IMG/VR virus record: IMGVR_UViG_3300036791_001299 | Coordinates: 1-53,914 of that record | Reading direction: 5' to 3' (one strand) | Origin: a virus | Length of the DNA stretch: 53,914 nucleotides | Shown here: in pieces, positions 43,251-50,287 of the stretch | How positions within the stretch are numbered: the first letter of the stretch is position 1 | Layout: each line of letters opens with the position of its first letter | Notes under the pieces: model-generated | Told to the model about the DNA's origin: nothing | The model's database searches: none | Seen by the model: only the letters and a program-made list of their open reading frames with translations | Program-made: the position numbers and the translations under genes

Positions 43251-43709
43251 TTATCGTCGCGGCTCGAAAACGATAACCTGGACGGACTCCATCGAGCCAA
43301 GCGCCTGCTCTATTTCCGGACGCACATCACCCCAGCTCAGCCCGCCATTGCCGCATCCCAGCGCAGGTATTGCTAGGGACCGAATATTTTCCTCTTCAAT
43401 CACACGGCGAAGATCCCGCAGTCCGTCGACAATCCATTTCAGCTGGGAGGGATGCCGCCAGTGCTCCTTCGTGGGAAAGTTGATCACCCACTGCGGACCG
43501 TGAAGGTCGTTGGTCTTCGTAACAAACATGCGCCCGATTCTGACTTCATTGCGGTTGCACGCTAATACGTAGGCGCGATAATTCTTCGGATAAGCATATC
43601 TGAATTTGAACGCAATCCCCGCGCCCATCGTGCCGACCGTGTTCACGGTATTGACCAGCGCTTCCACTGGCTCTCTCAAGAGATCCCCGTCTACCCGAAA
43701 TGTGATCAT
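43251..43709 (-). CDS. DarG-like macro-domain ADP-ribosyl-hydrolase
   Basis: A 152-aa single-domain protein. It has the ADP-ribose-binding loop pattern NTVNTVGTMGAGIAFKF (residues 20-36), then NFPTKEHWRHPSQ and AIPALGCGNGGLSW, characteristic of the DarG/TARG1-type macro domain that removes ADP-ribose from DNA thymidines. The C-terminal DarG region is absent. Start overlaps TerS stop (ATGA). Context next to a CRISPR effector and terminase suggests protection of phage DNA against DarT-like toxins (inference). Confidence 0.75.
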   Translation of the reverse strand: MITFRVDGDLLREPVEALVNTVNTVGTMGAGIAFKFRYAYPKNYRAYVLACNRNEVRIGRMFVTKTNDLHGPQWVINFPTKEHWRHPSQLKWIVDGLRDLRRVIEEENIRSLAIPALGCGNGGLSWGDVRPEIEQALGSMESVQVIVFEPRR

Positions 43710-44248
43710 GCCACCTTCTGTGCGTCGAGATCGGCGTTGAGTATCCGGTTAATGTTTTCCCACTTCGCCAGTACCCGCAGCATGGCGGCCTCCAGGACAG
43801 CGCGGATCTTCAGCGGCTCGGTCTCGGACGCCAGCGAGTCAGCCAGCTCGGAAGGCAGCCTCAGCAATTCATCGCGCCCATCGACCAGGAACTTTGCCGC
43901 CCACCGCGACACATAGCCGACCGGCAACAATTCCCCGCGCCGCACCATATTCTCAATCTCTTGCTTCTCGGCGAGCGCCCTCGCCCGGCGCAGCTTCGCG
44001 GACTCCAGCGCATCGGTACGCTCCGCCGCCGCGATCACCATCTCGTATTCCGAGCGCGGAGTCTCTTTCTCCGCCACCGCCTTCTCCGGAATAGGTGGCA
44101 CCGGCGTTGTACCATGCCGCTGCGCCGCAAACGCACGTATCTGCTCGACCGTCTTGCCCGCCCGCATCATATTCGATACCGTCTTGGGCGGCAGATTCAC
44201 ATCGCGCGCGAGCGAATTAACGCCTACATAGGTGACCCGTTGCATCAT
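43706..44248 (-). CDS. Terminase small subunit (Nu1-like)
   Basis: A 180-aa protein with an N-terminal HTH (GVNSLARDVNLPPKTVSNMM), a Pro-rich linker, and helical dimerisation region ending in LEAAMLRVLAKWENINRILN. The layout matches Nu1-type DNA-packaging proteins that recognise the pac/cos site and recruit TerL. It is the second gene of the leftward packaging block and separated from terL by the CRISPR locus. Start ATG 44248 or 44245. Confidence 0.7.
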   Translation of the reverse strand: MMQRVTYVGVNSLARDVNLPPKTVSNMMRAGKTVEQIRAFAAQRHGTTPVPPIPEKAVAEKETPRSEYEMVIAAAERTDALESAKLRRARALAEKQEIENMVRRGELLPVGYVSRWAAKFLVDGRDELLRLPSELADSLASETEPLKIRAVLEAAMLRVLAKWENINRILNADLDAQKVA

Positions 44249-44251
44249 AGG

Positions 44252-44593
44252 TCAATCGTATTCGATCCAATTGATCAACGTCGGCGTCCCCGCTTGCACC
44301 CGGCACTGATAGTAATGACCGGCCAGCACCACGCAGACCAACTGTTGGATCGACGATTGCGGTTGATTACCCGCGATTCGCGCCACTTCTGTTCCCGGCG
44401 GGTTAGCCCCATCACTGAAGAAACTCAGCGTCGAGGCCTTACCCCCTAGATCCCAGCAAGAAAAAACCAGTATCGTTTTGCCGGTGGTGTTTTGGTAAAC
44501 GACATCTGCAGTGCGCTCCGCGGTCACAATGGTCTGCCGCTGTAACACGGTTGGAATACCGTGACGATAGAAAGTACCAGTGCTGTTGGGCAT
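44252..44593 (-). CDS. Hypothetical beta-rich protein, first gene of packaging block
   Basis: A 113-aa beta-rich protein (ILVFSCWDLGGKAS, CVVLAGHYYQCRV) starting next to the three 13-mer repeats. It reads like small virion or fibre-head proteins; the family is not known. Confidence 0.5.
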   Translation of the reverse strand: MPNSTGTFYRHGIPTVLQRQTIVTAERTADVVYQNTTGKTILVFSCWDLGGKASTLSFFSDGANPPGTEVARIAGNQPQSSIQQLVCVVLAGHYYQCRVQAGTPTLINWIEYD

Positions 44594-44625
44594 ATCTCAT
44601 TAAACTACCCCCAAATGTAGCTAAC

Positions 44626-44664
44626 AAAGTTATCTATCAAAGTTATCTATTTAAGTTATGTATT
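44626..44664 (+). repeat. Three tandem AT-rich 13-mers
   Basis: AAAGTTATCTATC, AAAGTTATCTATT and TAAGTTATGTATT follow one another without gaps. In-phase tandem 13-mers are typical of origin unwinding elements, but may also be operators for the leftward packaging block. Confidence 0.8.
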
Positions 44665-44817
44665 TAAGCCAACTTGTGTGTTTTCATATACATAGAGCAT
44701 TATGAAGGCGTTTTACATCCGCCATTCATTCGCGCAGGCCGCACTGCGCCCACCCGCGCGCGGCGACCACCCCATGACCTAGGACCCATTTGCTGCCGTA
44801 GCGAGCCCGTAGCGGCC

Positions 44818-44950
44818 TTTGTTTTCAATGACTTACAGTGGATCTTTGCTGTCAACGGCTTACAGCTCGGCTCTTTGTTTTCAATAGTTTGCAGACTATG
44901 TTTGTTTTCAATTGTTTGCGAGCAAGTCCTTTGTTTTCAGCAGAGCGCCG
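44818..44950 (+). repeat. Five iterons at 27-29 bp spacing
   Basis: Copies begin at 44818, 44845, 44874, 44901 and 44930, each about 21 bp with TTTGTTTTCAAT cores (the second more divergent, the fifth shorter). The alternating 27/29-bp spacing points to a protein binding one face of the helix. Related copies recur at 47025-47116. Confidence 0.75.
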
Positions 44951-45269
44951 GCATTGGCGCGGTATCAATCCGCTAAGTGCAAGCGTATCAACGCGATACG
45001 CTGGTCGACCCACGCGAAACCCGCATAAACATTGGCCAAAACGCATATTACGAGCGAATACGACCACGAGCGCAAAACGCCGTGCGATGCTGGACTCATC
45101 AGAATACTTGACAGCGCCCTATACGCATTACGCCATGAGACGTGGACGTCAAGGGTACATACCTCAGCGACGCGCGTCGTTTTCAACGCAATCACTCAAT
45201 TACATAAACAGAAGCTTCAACTCGCTGATGAATTTTACTCTCACTAAGCCCGAAACCAAGGAACACACC

Positions 45270-46049
45270 ATGAAACACACCAAAGCAACCCGTAAACGTA
45301 AGATCAAATTCCCCGCACGTCGTAAGCCTGTGGGATACCGCAAACTGATCAATATCGATTCCGACGCTAAGACCATCAAGGGTCGCAAACAGAATTACCT
45401 AACGGGGATCATGTACCTTGCGCCTCACACGTCTAGCGGGGTTATCGACACATGCGGAATGGCAAGTGCGGGTTGTATTGCAGCATGCCTTAATCTGTCG
45501 GGACGTGCGGAAGTTTTCCCCGATATCATCGAAGCGAGGATAGACAAAACGCGGTTCATGGTGTCGAATCCCGACGCATTCCGAGCATCTCTTGTGTATG
45601 ACGTCGAAACCGTCCGCCGTCGTGCTCTGAAACAAGGAATGAAACCCGCGGTAAGGATCAATGGGACATCCGATCTACCAAAGCTTGTTACTGCGGTTGC
45701 GGGCCTATTTCCTGATGTCCAGTTTTACGACTACACGAAGCTTCCTAACCCGTGGCTCCGGCAATTGCCGAATTACAGTCTGACGTTCAGCCACTCCGAA
45801 ACAAACCTACAGGCGTGCCTTGACGCACTAGCGCATGGCGTCAACGTCGCAGTGGTTTTCGGGCTTAAGAAGGGCACGCCGATGCCTGCAACGTGGCATG
45901 GATACCGCGTTGTCAATGGCGACGATACCGACTTGCGCTTCACGGATCCGAAGGGCGCTGTGGTCGGCTTGTACGCCAAGGGACGCGCGAAAAAAGACTG
46001 CAGCGGATTCGTCGTACGCGATTTGATCCAAATCGCGCTAGTAGCCTAG
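45270..46049 (+). CDS. Gp88-family (DUF7227-like) protein
   Basis: A 259-aa protein with the family pattern YLTGIMYLAPHTSSG, TCGMASAGCIAACLNLSGRA and a later DYTKLPNPWL and TFSHSETN. Conserved Cys residues in the N-terminal third could bind a metal. An upstream frame reaches 44838 but is non-coding in character, and ATG 45270 has the shared AAGGAACACACC leader. The family is common in actino- and other phages; its biochemical role is unclear to me. Confidence 0.7.
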   Translation: MKHTKATRKRKIKFPARRKPVGYRKLINIDSDAKTIKGRKQNYLTGIMYLAPHTSSGVIDTCGMASAGCIAACLNLSGRAEVFPDIIEARIDKTRFMVSNPDAFRASLVYDVETVRRRALKQGMKPAVRINGTSDLPKLVTAVAGLFPDVQFYDYTKLPNPWLRQLPNYSLTFSHSETNLQACLDALAHGVNVAVVFGLKKGTPMPATWHGYRVVNGDDTDLRFTDPKGAVVGLYAKGRAKKDCSGFVVRDLIQIALVA

Positions 46050-46066
46050 GTTTGAGTCCTGACAAG

Positions 46067-46093
46067 GACGGTATACGCGACGCCTATACCGTC
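46067..46093 (+). other. Hairpin after Gp88 gene
   Basis: GACGGTATA and TATACCGTC form a perfect 9-bp stem with a 9-nt loop, without a T-tract. It lies between the Gp88 stop and the next small gene and may be an RNA processing or stability element. Confidence 0.5.
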
Positions 46094-46130
46094 AAGTCTG
46101 AATTTAAACCACACCCAAGGAACACACCAA

Positions 46131-46235
46131 ATGATCATCGGAACATCTTACTTTGTCTCAAAATCAAAGGCCATACGCTACTATCGCGCATACGAAGGTA
46201 ACTTACTCGCACTAGGACGAATCCTATTTTTCTAA
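46131..46235 (+). CDS. 34-aa small protein
   Basis: A short ORF (IIGTSYFVSKSKAIRYYRA at the start) with the AAGGAACACACCAA leader right before ATG. Basic and hydrophobic, not recognised; the leader is the best evidence that it is translated. Confidence 0.5.
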   Translation: MIIGTSYFVSKSKAIRYYRAYEGNLLALGRILFF

Positions 46236-46255
46236 CTAACGCAAGGAACACACCA

Positions 46256-46510
46256 ATGAACACACTATCGAAAAAACAGCGCAAAGCAATCCTGAAGTCT
46301 GCAGACGCAAAGTATATCCGCATTCGGATTATACCTGGAATCGCACTTGCACCCAAGGAAACCGGTGAATCGTGGTATTACACTACACGTGGCGGTGCTC
46401 GCATCCTACATCCGAGCGCCTACAGCAAACGCGGGTTTTCCAACATGGTCTATCATGCGTCGACGCGTAGGATTGAAGTAGGTCAACAATGGGTCGACCA
46501 CGTAAGCTAG
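46256..46510 (+). CDS. Small basic protein with shared leader
   Basis: An 84-aa basic protein (KKQRKAILKSADAKYIRIR) preceded by GCAAGGAACACACCA. The C-terminus overlaps the start of the next gene by 22 bp. Unknown function. Confidence 0.55.
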   Translation: MNTLSKKQRKAILKSADAKYIRIRIIPGIALAPKETGESWYYTTRGGARILHPSAYSKRGFSNMVYHASTRRIEVGQQWVDHVS

Positions 46511-46629
46511 CGTGCGCATGCGGGCACCCCGCGACAAAGTATGGTCTCTGCATTGGATGCCAGTACCGCGAGACCATACGCGCGATACCGCGCGCAGTAT
46601 TGGCACACTGGAGAAAACGTCAAAAGTGA
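46489..46629 (+). CDS. 46-aa Cys/His-rich mini-protein
   Basis: It starts at ATG 46489 inside the previous gene and ends five bases before the terminator stem. The sequence CACGHP ... CIGCQ makes a compact zinc-binding knot with a basic tail (AHWRKRQK). The role is unknown; transcription or DNA binding is possible. Confidence 0.5.
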   Translation: MGRPRKLACACGHPATKYGLCIGCQYRETIRAIPRAVLAHWRKRQK

Positions 46630-46634
46630 AAAAT

Positions 46635-46664
46635 AAACCCACGCTAAACTAGCGTGGGTTTTTT
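46635..46664 (+). terminator. Intrinsic terminator of the Gp88 block
   Basis: A perfect 12-bp stem (AAACCCACGCTA / TAGCGTGGGTTT) with a 3-nt loop and a T-run (46659-46664). It closes the plus-strand block that begins at 45270. Confidence 0.9.
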
Positions 46665-46669
46665 AGTTT

Positions 46670-46825
46670 GCGGTCGGCAGCCGTGCTGGCGGTCGGCAGC
46701 CGTGCTGGCGGTCGGCAGCCGTGCTGTGCGGTCGGCAGCCGTGCTGTGCGGTCGGCAGCCGTGCTGTGCGGTCGGCAGCCGTGCTGTGCGGTCGGCAGCC
46801 GTGCTGTGCGGTCGGCAGCCGTGCT
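46670..46825 (+). repeat. Eight GC-rich ~19/20-bp tandem repeats
   Basis: Units of the form GCGGTCGGCAGCCGTGCTG (19-20 bp) occur eight times directly after the terminator. No coding or regulatory function is seen; frames through them are shadows. Confidence 0.85.
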
Positions 46826-47024
46826 TACCAAGGAAAAGACTATTTTCGCCTTTTCTTCATTTTTATTGTTGATAACAAATGAGTTAACATTTGATCTTCG
46901 ATAGTCACACGAAAAAAGACATTTGTGGGCTAATTTCTGTCAACTGTACTGACAAATATATTTTGCGACGCGGTCAAACGGTCTCTAGCGCGCGCCATAA
47001 CCCGCGCCAAAGGCCGGTTTTTCT

Positions 47025-47116
47025 ATTGTTTTCAATAGCTTGCAACGGTGTGACATATGACGTACGCGCTAAACTGTTGAAAACAATACTTATCCTTTGT
47101 TTTCAACAATTTAACG
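47025..47116. repeat. Second cluster of iteron-like repeats with dyad
   Basis: ATTGTTTTCAATAGC at 47025 matches the origin iterons. GTTGAAAACAA (47076-47086) and TTGTTTTCAAC (47097-47107) form an inverted pair. The region lies upstream of the 228-bp repeat and could be an operator or origin satellite. The rest of 46826-47147 shows no gene I trust. Confidence 0.65.
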
Positions 47117-47147
47117 ACTGTCACACGCCTACTGATGTGCGACACGG

Positions 47148-47375
47148 GAAGGAAAGGCGAAAACGCATGTGAAAAGGGGTCTTGGCGAAATAGTAAGGGG
47201 TCCCGGAAAATTTGAAAATTTCAGGAAAATTCTGGCCCGGCATTTTTTCCCGGCCAAAAAAGGGGTCCCCGGCTGGGCCGCCGTTCCCGGCAACACGCAT
47301 CCCTTGTTGACAAAAACTGCTCTCCTACACGATACTCATGTGTACAAGGCGGCGGTCACTGACTGCCAGCCTTAA
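47148..47375 (+). repeat. 228-bp direct repeat, copy A
   Basis: Near-identical to 49087-49314 except for a ~40-bp variable window in the middle. It carries a TTGACA promoter. A 68-codon frame (from GTG 47169) is open in both copies but overlaps the promoter, so it is not called a gene. Downstream of this copy is the 47606-48565 gene. Confidence 0.9.
47307..47336 (+). promoter_or_regulatory. Sigma70-type promoter, copy A
   Basis: TTGACA (47307-47312), 18 bp, then GATACT (47331-47336). It reads toward the 47606 gene, giving a leader of about 260 nt. Confidence 0.55.
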
Positions 47376-47605
47376 TAGTTGAGACTCCACCGGAGTCCAG
47401 GAAGCAGGTCATCGACCTTTGAGTATCAAACCCACCTTGACGCCGCGCAATCCCGCAGTCGACCATCCCCGAATAAGCTCATCTCCCGTCGTCCACCACC
47501 GTTAAAGCCTAAAGCTCTTGACCGGCGGTGGTGATGACAGCACGGCATTGGTTTCGACCAGTGTCATGCTGCCCGCATCGCGGGAGAAGAGAGTTAACAC
47601 ACCAA
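47376..47605 (+). other. Structured 5-prime leader of the 47.6 kb gene
   Basis: A non-coding leader with a GACTCC/GGAGTC hairpin (near 47385-47399), a CACCACCG/CGGTGGTG pairing across a 23-nt loop, and a TAACACACCAA start-leader just before the ATG. It starts with TTAATAGTTGAGAC, which may be an internally deleted form of the CRISPR repeat found after copy B. Confidence 0.45.
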
Positions 47606-48565
47606 ATGGAAGCAACAATCACCTACTTGCTCACCGAGCAAGCTCAACGCAAAGCCATGGCGGCCACTGGCCAGCCAGTTCACCGAAAGCAGACGATGGT
47701 TATCGACGTCCCAGGCGACGATCTCATGCTATTCCCGATCTCAGACGACGGGACTATCTCCGTTGACGTGAGTGGCTTCAGCTGCAGCCGCTGGGCCGAT
47801 CCCCTTAACGCTGCGGGATGGTCACCATGGAACGGTGGAACCGGCACCACGGCGGTTGCAATCAACCCGCCGTTTCTGGCCGACCTACAGCGCGGTCTAG
47901 CTGTTTTGACCGCTCGCAAAGAAGAGCAAAGGCAGCTCACCGCCAGCAATGATAAGTACAACCGGCAGATGACCGAGGCCGCCTATTTGCTGTTTTTTGC
48001 CGACCGCGACGCGCGAATCAACACTACCGCGCTTCGCGGACTCCGCGAATATGTGGGCAATCTGCACTCACCAGCCGACTGGTGGCCAGAGCAACATGCT
48101 GAATTTGTCGCGGAAATCAACCGCCGGAATGCCGCTGACGTGGCGGCGAAGAAAGCCGCCGAGCAAGCCAAGGAAGATGCCAAGTCGCGCTACATCGCGG
48201 ACTGGGCGGCCCATGCGGCTGCTAATATCCGCGAGCAATTCAACGATGGGCTGCTATCGCGCAGCCAGATACTCGAGTTGATCGCGGACGAATTTTTCTC
48301 CAAGCTCAAGCTGCCGGAGCACACCCCCCACACGTGCTCCAACCGGCAGTGTCCATGCAGCGATGACCGGGTGGAAATTGTGTCCATCGAAGCTTATGCC
48401 GCATGGCGCGAGATTAAGGCCAACGTCCCCGAAGGAGCAACGGTCAAATTTTCTAAAGTTACCAGCGATGATAATCTACTAGAGCCCTATTACACGGCTG
48501 ACTTGAGCCTACCGTGTGGTCCGTTCACATTCGACCGCCGCATCCAGCTGAATCTCCAAGACTAG
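47606..48565 (+). CDS. Hypothetical protein
   Basis: A 319-aa mixed protein from ATG 47606, whose TTAACACACCAA leader relates to the phage-wide leader. A helical Ala/Lys/Glu-rich centre (AAKKAAEQAKEDAKS) and a Cys cluster (CSNRQCPC) near residue 250 are visible. It is read from the copy A promoter. No family recognised. Confidence 0.6.
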   Translation: MEATITYLLTEQAQRKAMAATGQPVHRKQTMVIDVPGDDLMLFPISDDGTISVDVSGFSCSRWADPLNAAGWSPWNGGTGTTAVAINPPFLADLQRGLAVLTARKEEQRQLTASNDKYNRQMTEAAYLLFFADRDARINTTALRGLREYVGNLHSPADWWPEQHAEFVAEINRRNAADVAAKKAAEQAKEDAKSRYIADWAAHAAANIREQFNDGLLSRSQILELIADEFFSKLKLPEHTPHTCSNRQCPCSDDRVEIVSIEAYAAWREIKANVPEGATVKFSKVTSDDNLLEPYYTADLSLPCGPFTFDRRIQLNLQD

Positions 48566-48589
48566 TCTTCAAAGCGGCCAGGATATATA

Positions 48590-48730
48590 ATGCGCACGAT
48601 GAACCTTCATCTGGCGTTTATGGTCCTGGCCGCATTTTGCTTTGCACTAGCGGCGCTCGATGTCACCGTGCCGCGGGTCAATCTGATGGCGCTGGGACTC
48701 TGCTTCGCGGCGATTTCGGCGTTGCTCTAA
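48590..48730 (+). CDS. Small two-helix membrane protein
   Basis: A 46-aa protein with two hydrophobic helices (LAFMVLAAFCFALAAL and LMALGLCFAAISALL) joined by a short polar turn. Similar mini-proteins are frequent in phages. A holin-like or envelope role is possible. The gene precedes a strong terminator. Confidence 0.55.
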   Translation: MRTMNLHLAFMVLAAFCFALAALDVTVPRVNLMALGLCFAAISALL

Positions 48731-48796
48731 ATGTTGGAATGGCAAAACGACGCCAGTTACCTACCATCGCCACTGAGGATTTTATGACCGCTATCG

Positions 48797-48834
48797 AGCC
48801 CACATTGCGCCACTGAGCGAATGTGGGCTTTTTT
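48797..48834 (+). terminator. Intrinsic terminator after the 47.6-48.7 kb genes
   Basis: AGCCCACATT (48797-48806) pairs with AATGTGGGCT (48820-48829) over a 13-nt loop, followed by a T-run. Confidence 0.85.
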
Positions 48835-48849
48835 GTTCGTGGAGCCGTG

Positions 48850-49064
48850 GTGCCCGTGGTGGTGTCGGCGTGCCCGCGGTGGCATCGGCGTGTCCGCGGT
48901 GAGCATCGGCGTGCCCGCGGTGGCATCGGCGTGCCCGTGGTGGTGTCGGCGTGCCCGCGGTGGTGTCGGCGTGCCCGCGGTGGCATCGGCGTGTCCGCGG
49001 TGAGCATCGGCGTGCCCGCGGTGGCATCGGCGTGCCCGTGGTGGTGTCGGCGTGCCCGCGGTGG
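48850..49064 (+). repeat. Eleven GC-rich 20/21-bp tandem repeats, higher-order pattern
   Basis: Units like TGCCCGCGGTGGCATCGGCG repeat about eleven times (the last partial). Three unit variants follow the same order twice (A-B-C-B-A), so an about 100-bp block was itself duplicated. It directly follows a terminator, as at 46670. Confidence 0.85.
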
Positions 49065-49086
49065 AGCACGTTAAGAGTCCGAGGTT

Positions 49087-49314
49087 GAAGGAAAGGCGAA
49101 AACGCATGTGAAAAGGGGTCTTGGCGAAATAGTAAGGGGTCCCGGAAAATTTGAAAAATCCCAGGAAAAACCGGCCCTGGAAAATTTCCCGGCCAAAAAA
49201 GGGGTCCCCGGCTGGGCCGCCGTTCCCGGCAACACGCATCCCTTGTTGACAAAAACTGCTCTCCTACACGATACTCATGTGTACAAGGCGGCGGTCACTG
49301 ACTGCCAGCCTTAA
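49087..49314 (+). repeat. 228-bp direct repeat, copy B
   Basis: Second copy of 47148-47375, 1939 bp away. The flanking order terminator, GC-rich tandem repeats, 228-bp unit is the same for both copies. Copy B ends five bases before a solitary CRISPR repeat. Confidence 0.9.
49246..49275 (+). promoter_or_regulatory. Sigma70-type promoter, copy B, reading into a solitary CRISPR repeat
   Basis: TTGACA (49246-49251), 18 bp, GATACT (49270-49275). Transcripts would cross the CRISPR repeat at 49319-49354 in crRNA sense and continue antisense to the 49322-50287 gene. Confidence 0.55.
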
Positions 49315-49318
49315 GCCG

Positions 49319-49354
49319 GTCTTAATGCCCGTTCAGTGGCTTGGTAGCTGAGAC
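49319..49354 (+). repeat. Solitary CRISPR-type repeat at the end of a gene
   Basis: Matches the array repeat at about 31 of 36 positions, retaining the TCAG...CTGAG stem and GAGAC end. It is in crRNA sense on the plus strand, about 44 bp downstream of the copy B -10 box. It encodes, on the other strand, the last residues (GVSATKPLNGH) of the 49322-50287 gene. Confidence 0.85.
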
Positions 49355-50287
49355 CCCTATCTTAATTCGGATCTCGCGTGGAGCCGGTGTATTGCCGCGT
49401 GGACCGCGCACAGTTTGCGGCGACCAGAATACGCCATGCAGTTTGCCAAACAAGCCACGGCCTTCGCGATAGTCGCGGAAGTGGCCGCGGCAGATATGGA
49501 GCGACTTCTGGATGCTGCCGCCGGGATCATGCGACCGGCCTTCGCGGCGAAGAATCTGTTTCAGCGGCTCGATCACCAGCGTCTTCGGCACGACCGGCTT
49601 AACACCGTGGTTGCGCTCGTACTTTTTGGCGAGTTTGGGCGGCACCGGACCGTCGACCACCGCCACGTTTTTGCAATGCAGAAATGAGATGGCGAGCAAT
49701 GCCGGATGCAAGTAAGTGATGAAATTGTGCATCTCGTTTTTATAGTCGTCCGCGCAGTAAATCACCATTGCGGGTTGCTGCAGCAGGTGTCCATCAGCAT
49801 CGATAAACAGCACAATTGAGCCGATGGGTCCGGTTGCCGTGACACTGCGGAAACCGTAATCGTGAAATTGCTCGCAGTGCAGAATCCACCGCGTGCCGTC
49901 CGGAATCGGCATGGCTTTACGCACATGGTCCGGGTTGGCGACGATGCAAAGCGCGCCTTGACGACCGTTAGGCATGAACGCCGTCACGTCGGTGTCGCCT
50001 TTCTCTTTCGAGTGGATACGCCGGGGCATTTTACACTCCAGCCAAAACATCGGATAGGGTGGTGCTAAATTCGGGAAATCATCCCGCAGATCCCAATACT
50101 CCTGGTCGCTCGAATAGTAATAATCAGCAACGTTGTCGATTAGTAGCACCGGCAGCTGCGGGTCGTGTAGGCATGTCCACACACGAGCGCCCAGCTCATT
50201 CCAGCGCTCTTGAAGCTGCGGCGCGATAAACCACGGCATGGCGATTTTGGCTCCAGGTGCGCGGATGTCGTCGATTAAACGCGGCAT
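49322..50287 (-). CDS. Hypothetical protein ending in CRISPR repeat
   Basis: A 321-aa protein. The C-terminal part contains the ordered motif KSLHICRGHFRDY, GLFGKLHGVFW, SPQTVRG, a pattern I associate with unassigned phage proteins. The final residues come from the solitary CRISPR repeat. It is the last gene of the leftward early cluster that begins at 53388. No catalytic class is claimed. Confidence 0.6.
   Translation of the reverse strand: MPRLIDDIRAPGAKIAMPWFIAPQLQERWNELGARVWTCLHDPQLPVLLIDNVADYYYSSDQEYWDLRDDFPNLAPPYPMFWLECKMPRRIHSKEKGDTDVTAFMPNGRQGALCIVANPDHVRKAMPIPDGTRWILHCEQFHDYGFRSVTATGPIGSIVLFIDADGHLLQQPAMVIYCADDYKNEMHNFITYLHPALLAISFLHCKNVAVVDGPVPPKLAKKYERNHGVKPVVPKTLVIEPLKQILRREGRSHDPGGSIQKSLHICRGHFRDYREGRGLFGKLHGVFWSPQTVRGPRGNTPAPREIRIKIGVSATKPLNGH

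Larger units (their letters stand above)
44594..45002. other. Replication-origin candidate
   Basis: The non-coding divergence point between the leftward packaging block and the rightward Gp88 block. It holds three tandem AT-rich 13-mers, five regularly spaced TTTGTTTTCAAT iterons, and an 8-bp inverted repeat (AGCGTATC/GATACGCT, 44982-45002). Together these resemble a DNA-unwinding element plus initiator binding sites. No Rep protein is identified in the window, so the assignment is inference from architecture. The span 45003-45269 holds no clear gene; a frame open there is upstream of the preferred Gp88 start. Confidence 0.5.

Noticed and set aside
44838-45269. Upstream extension of the Gp88 reading frame
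   Set aside because: It crosses the iterons and lacks protein character; ATG 45270 has the conserved leader.
46891-47375. Frames through the iteron region and 228-bp repeat (also 49108-49314)
   Set aside because: They overlap the promoter and repeats, have low protein character, and the duplication alone explains their similarity.
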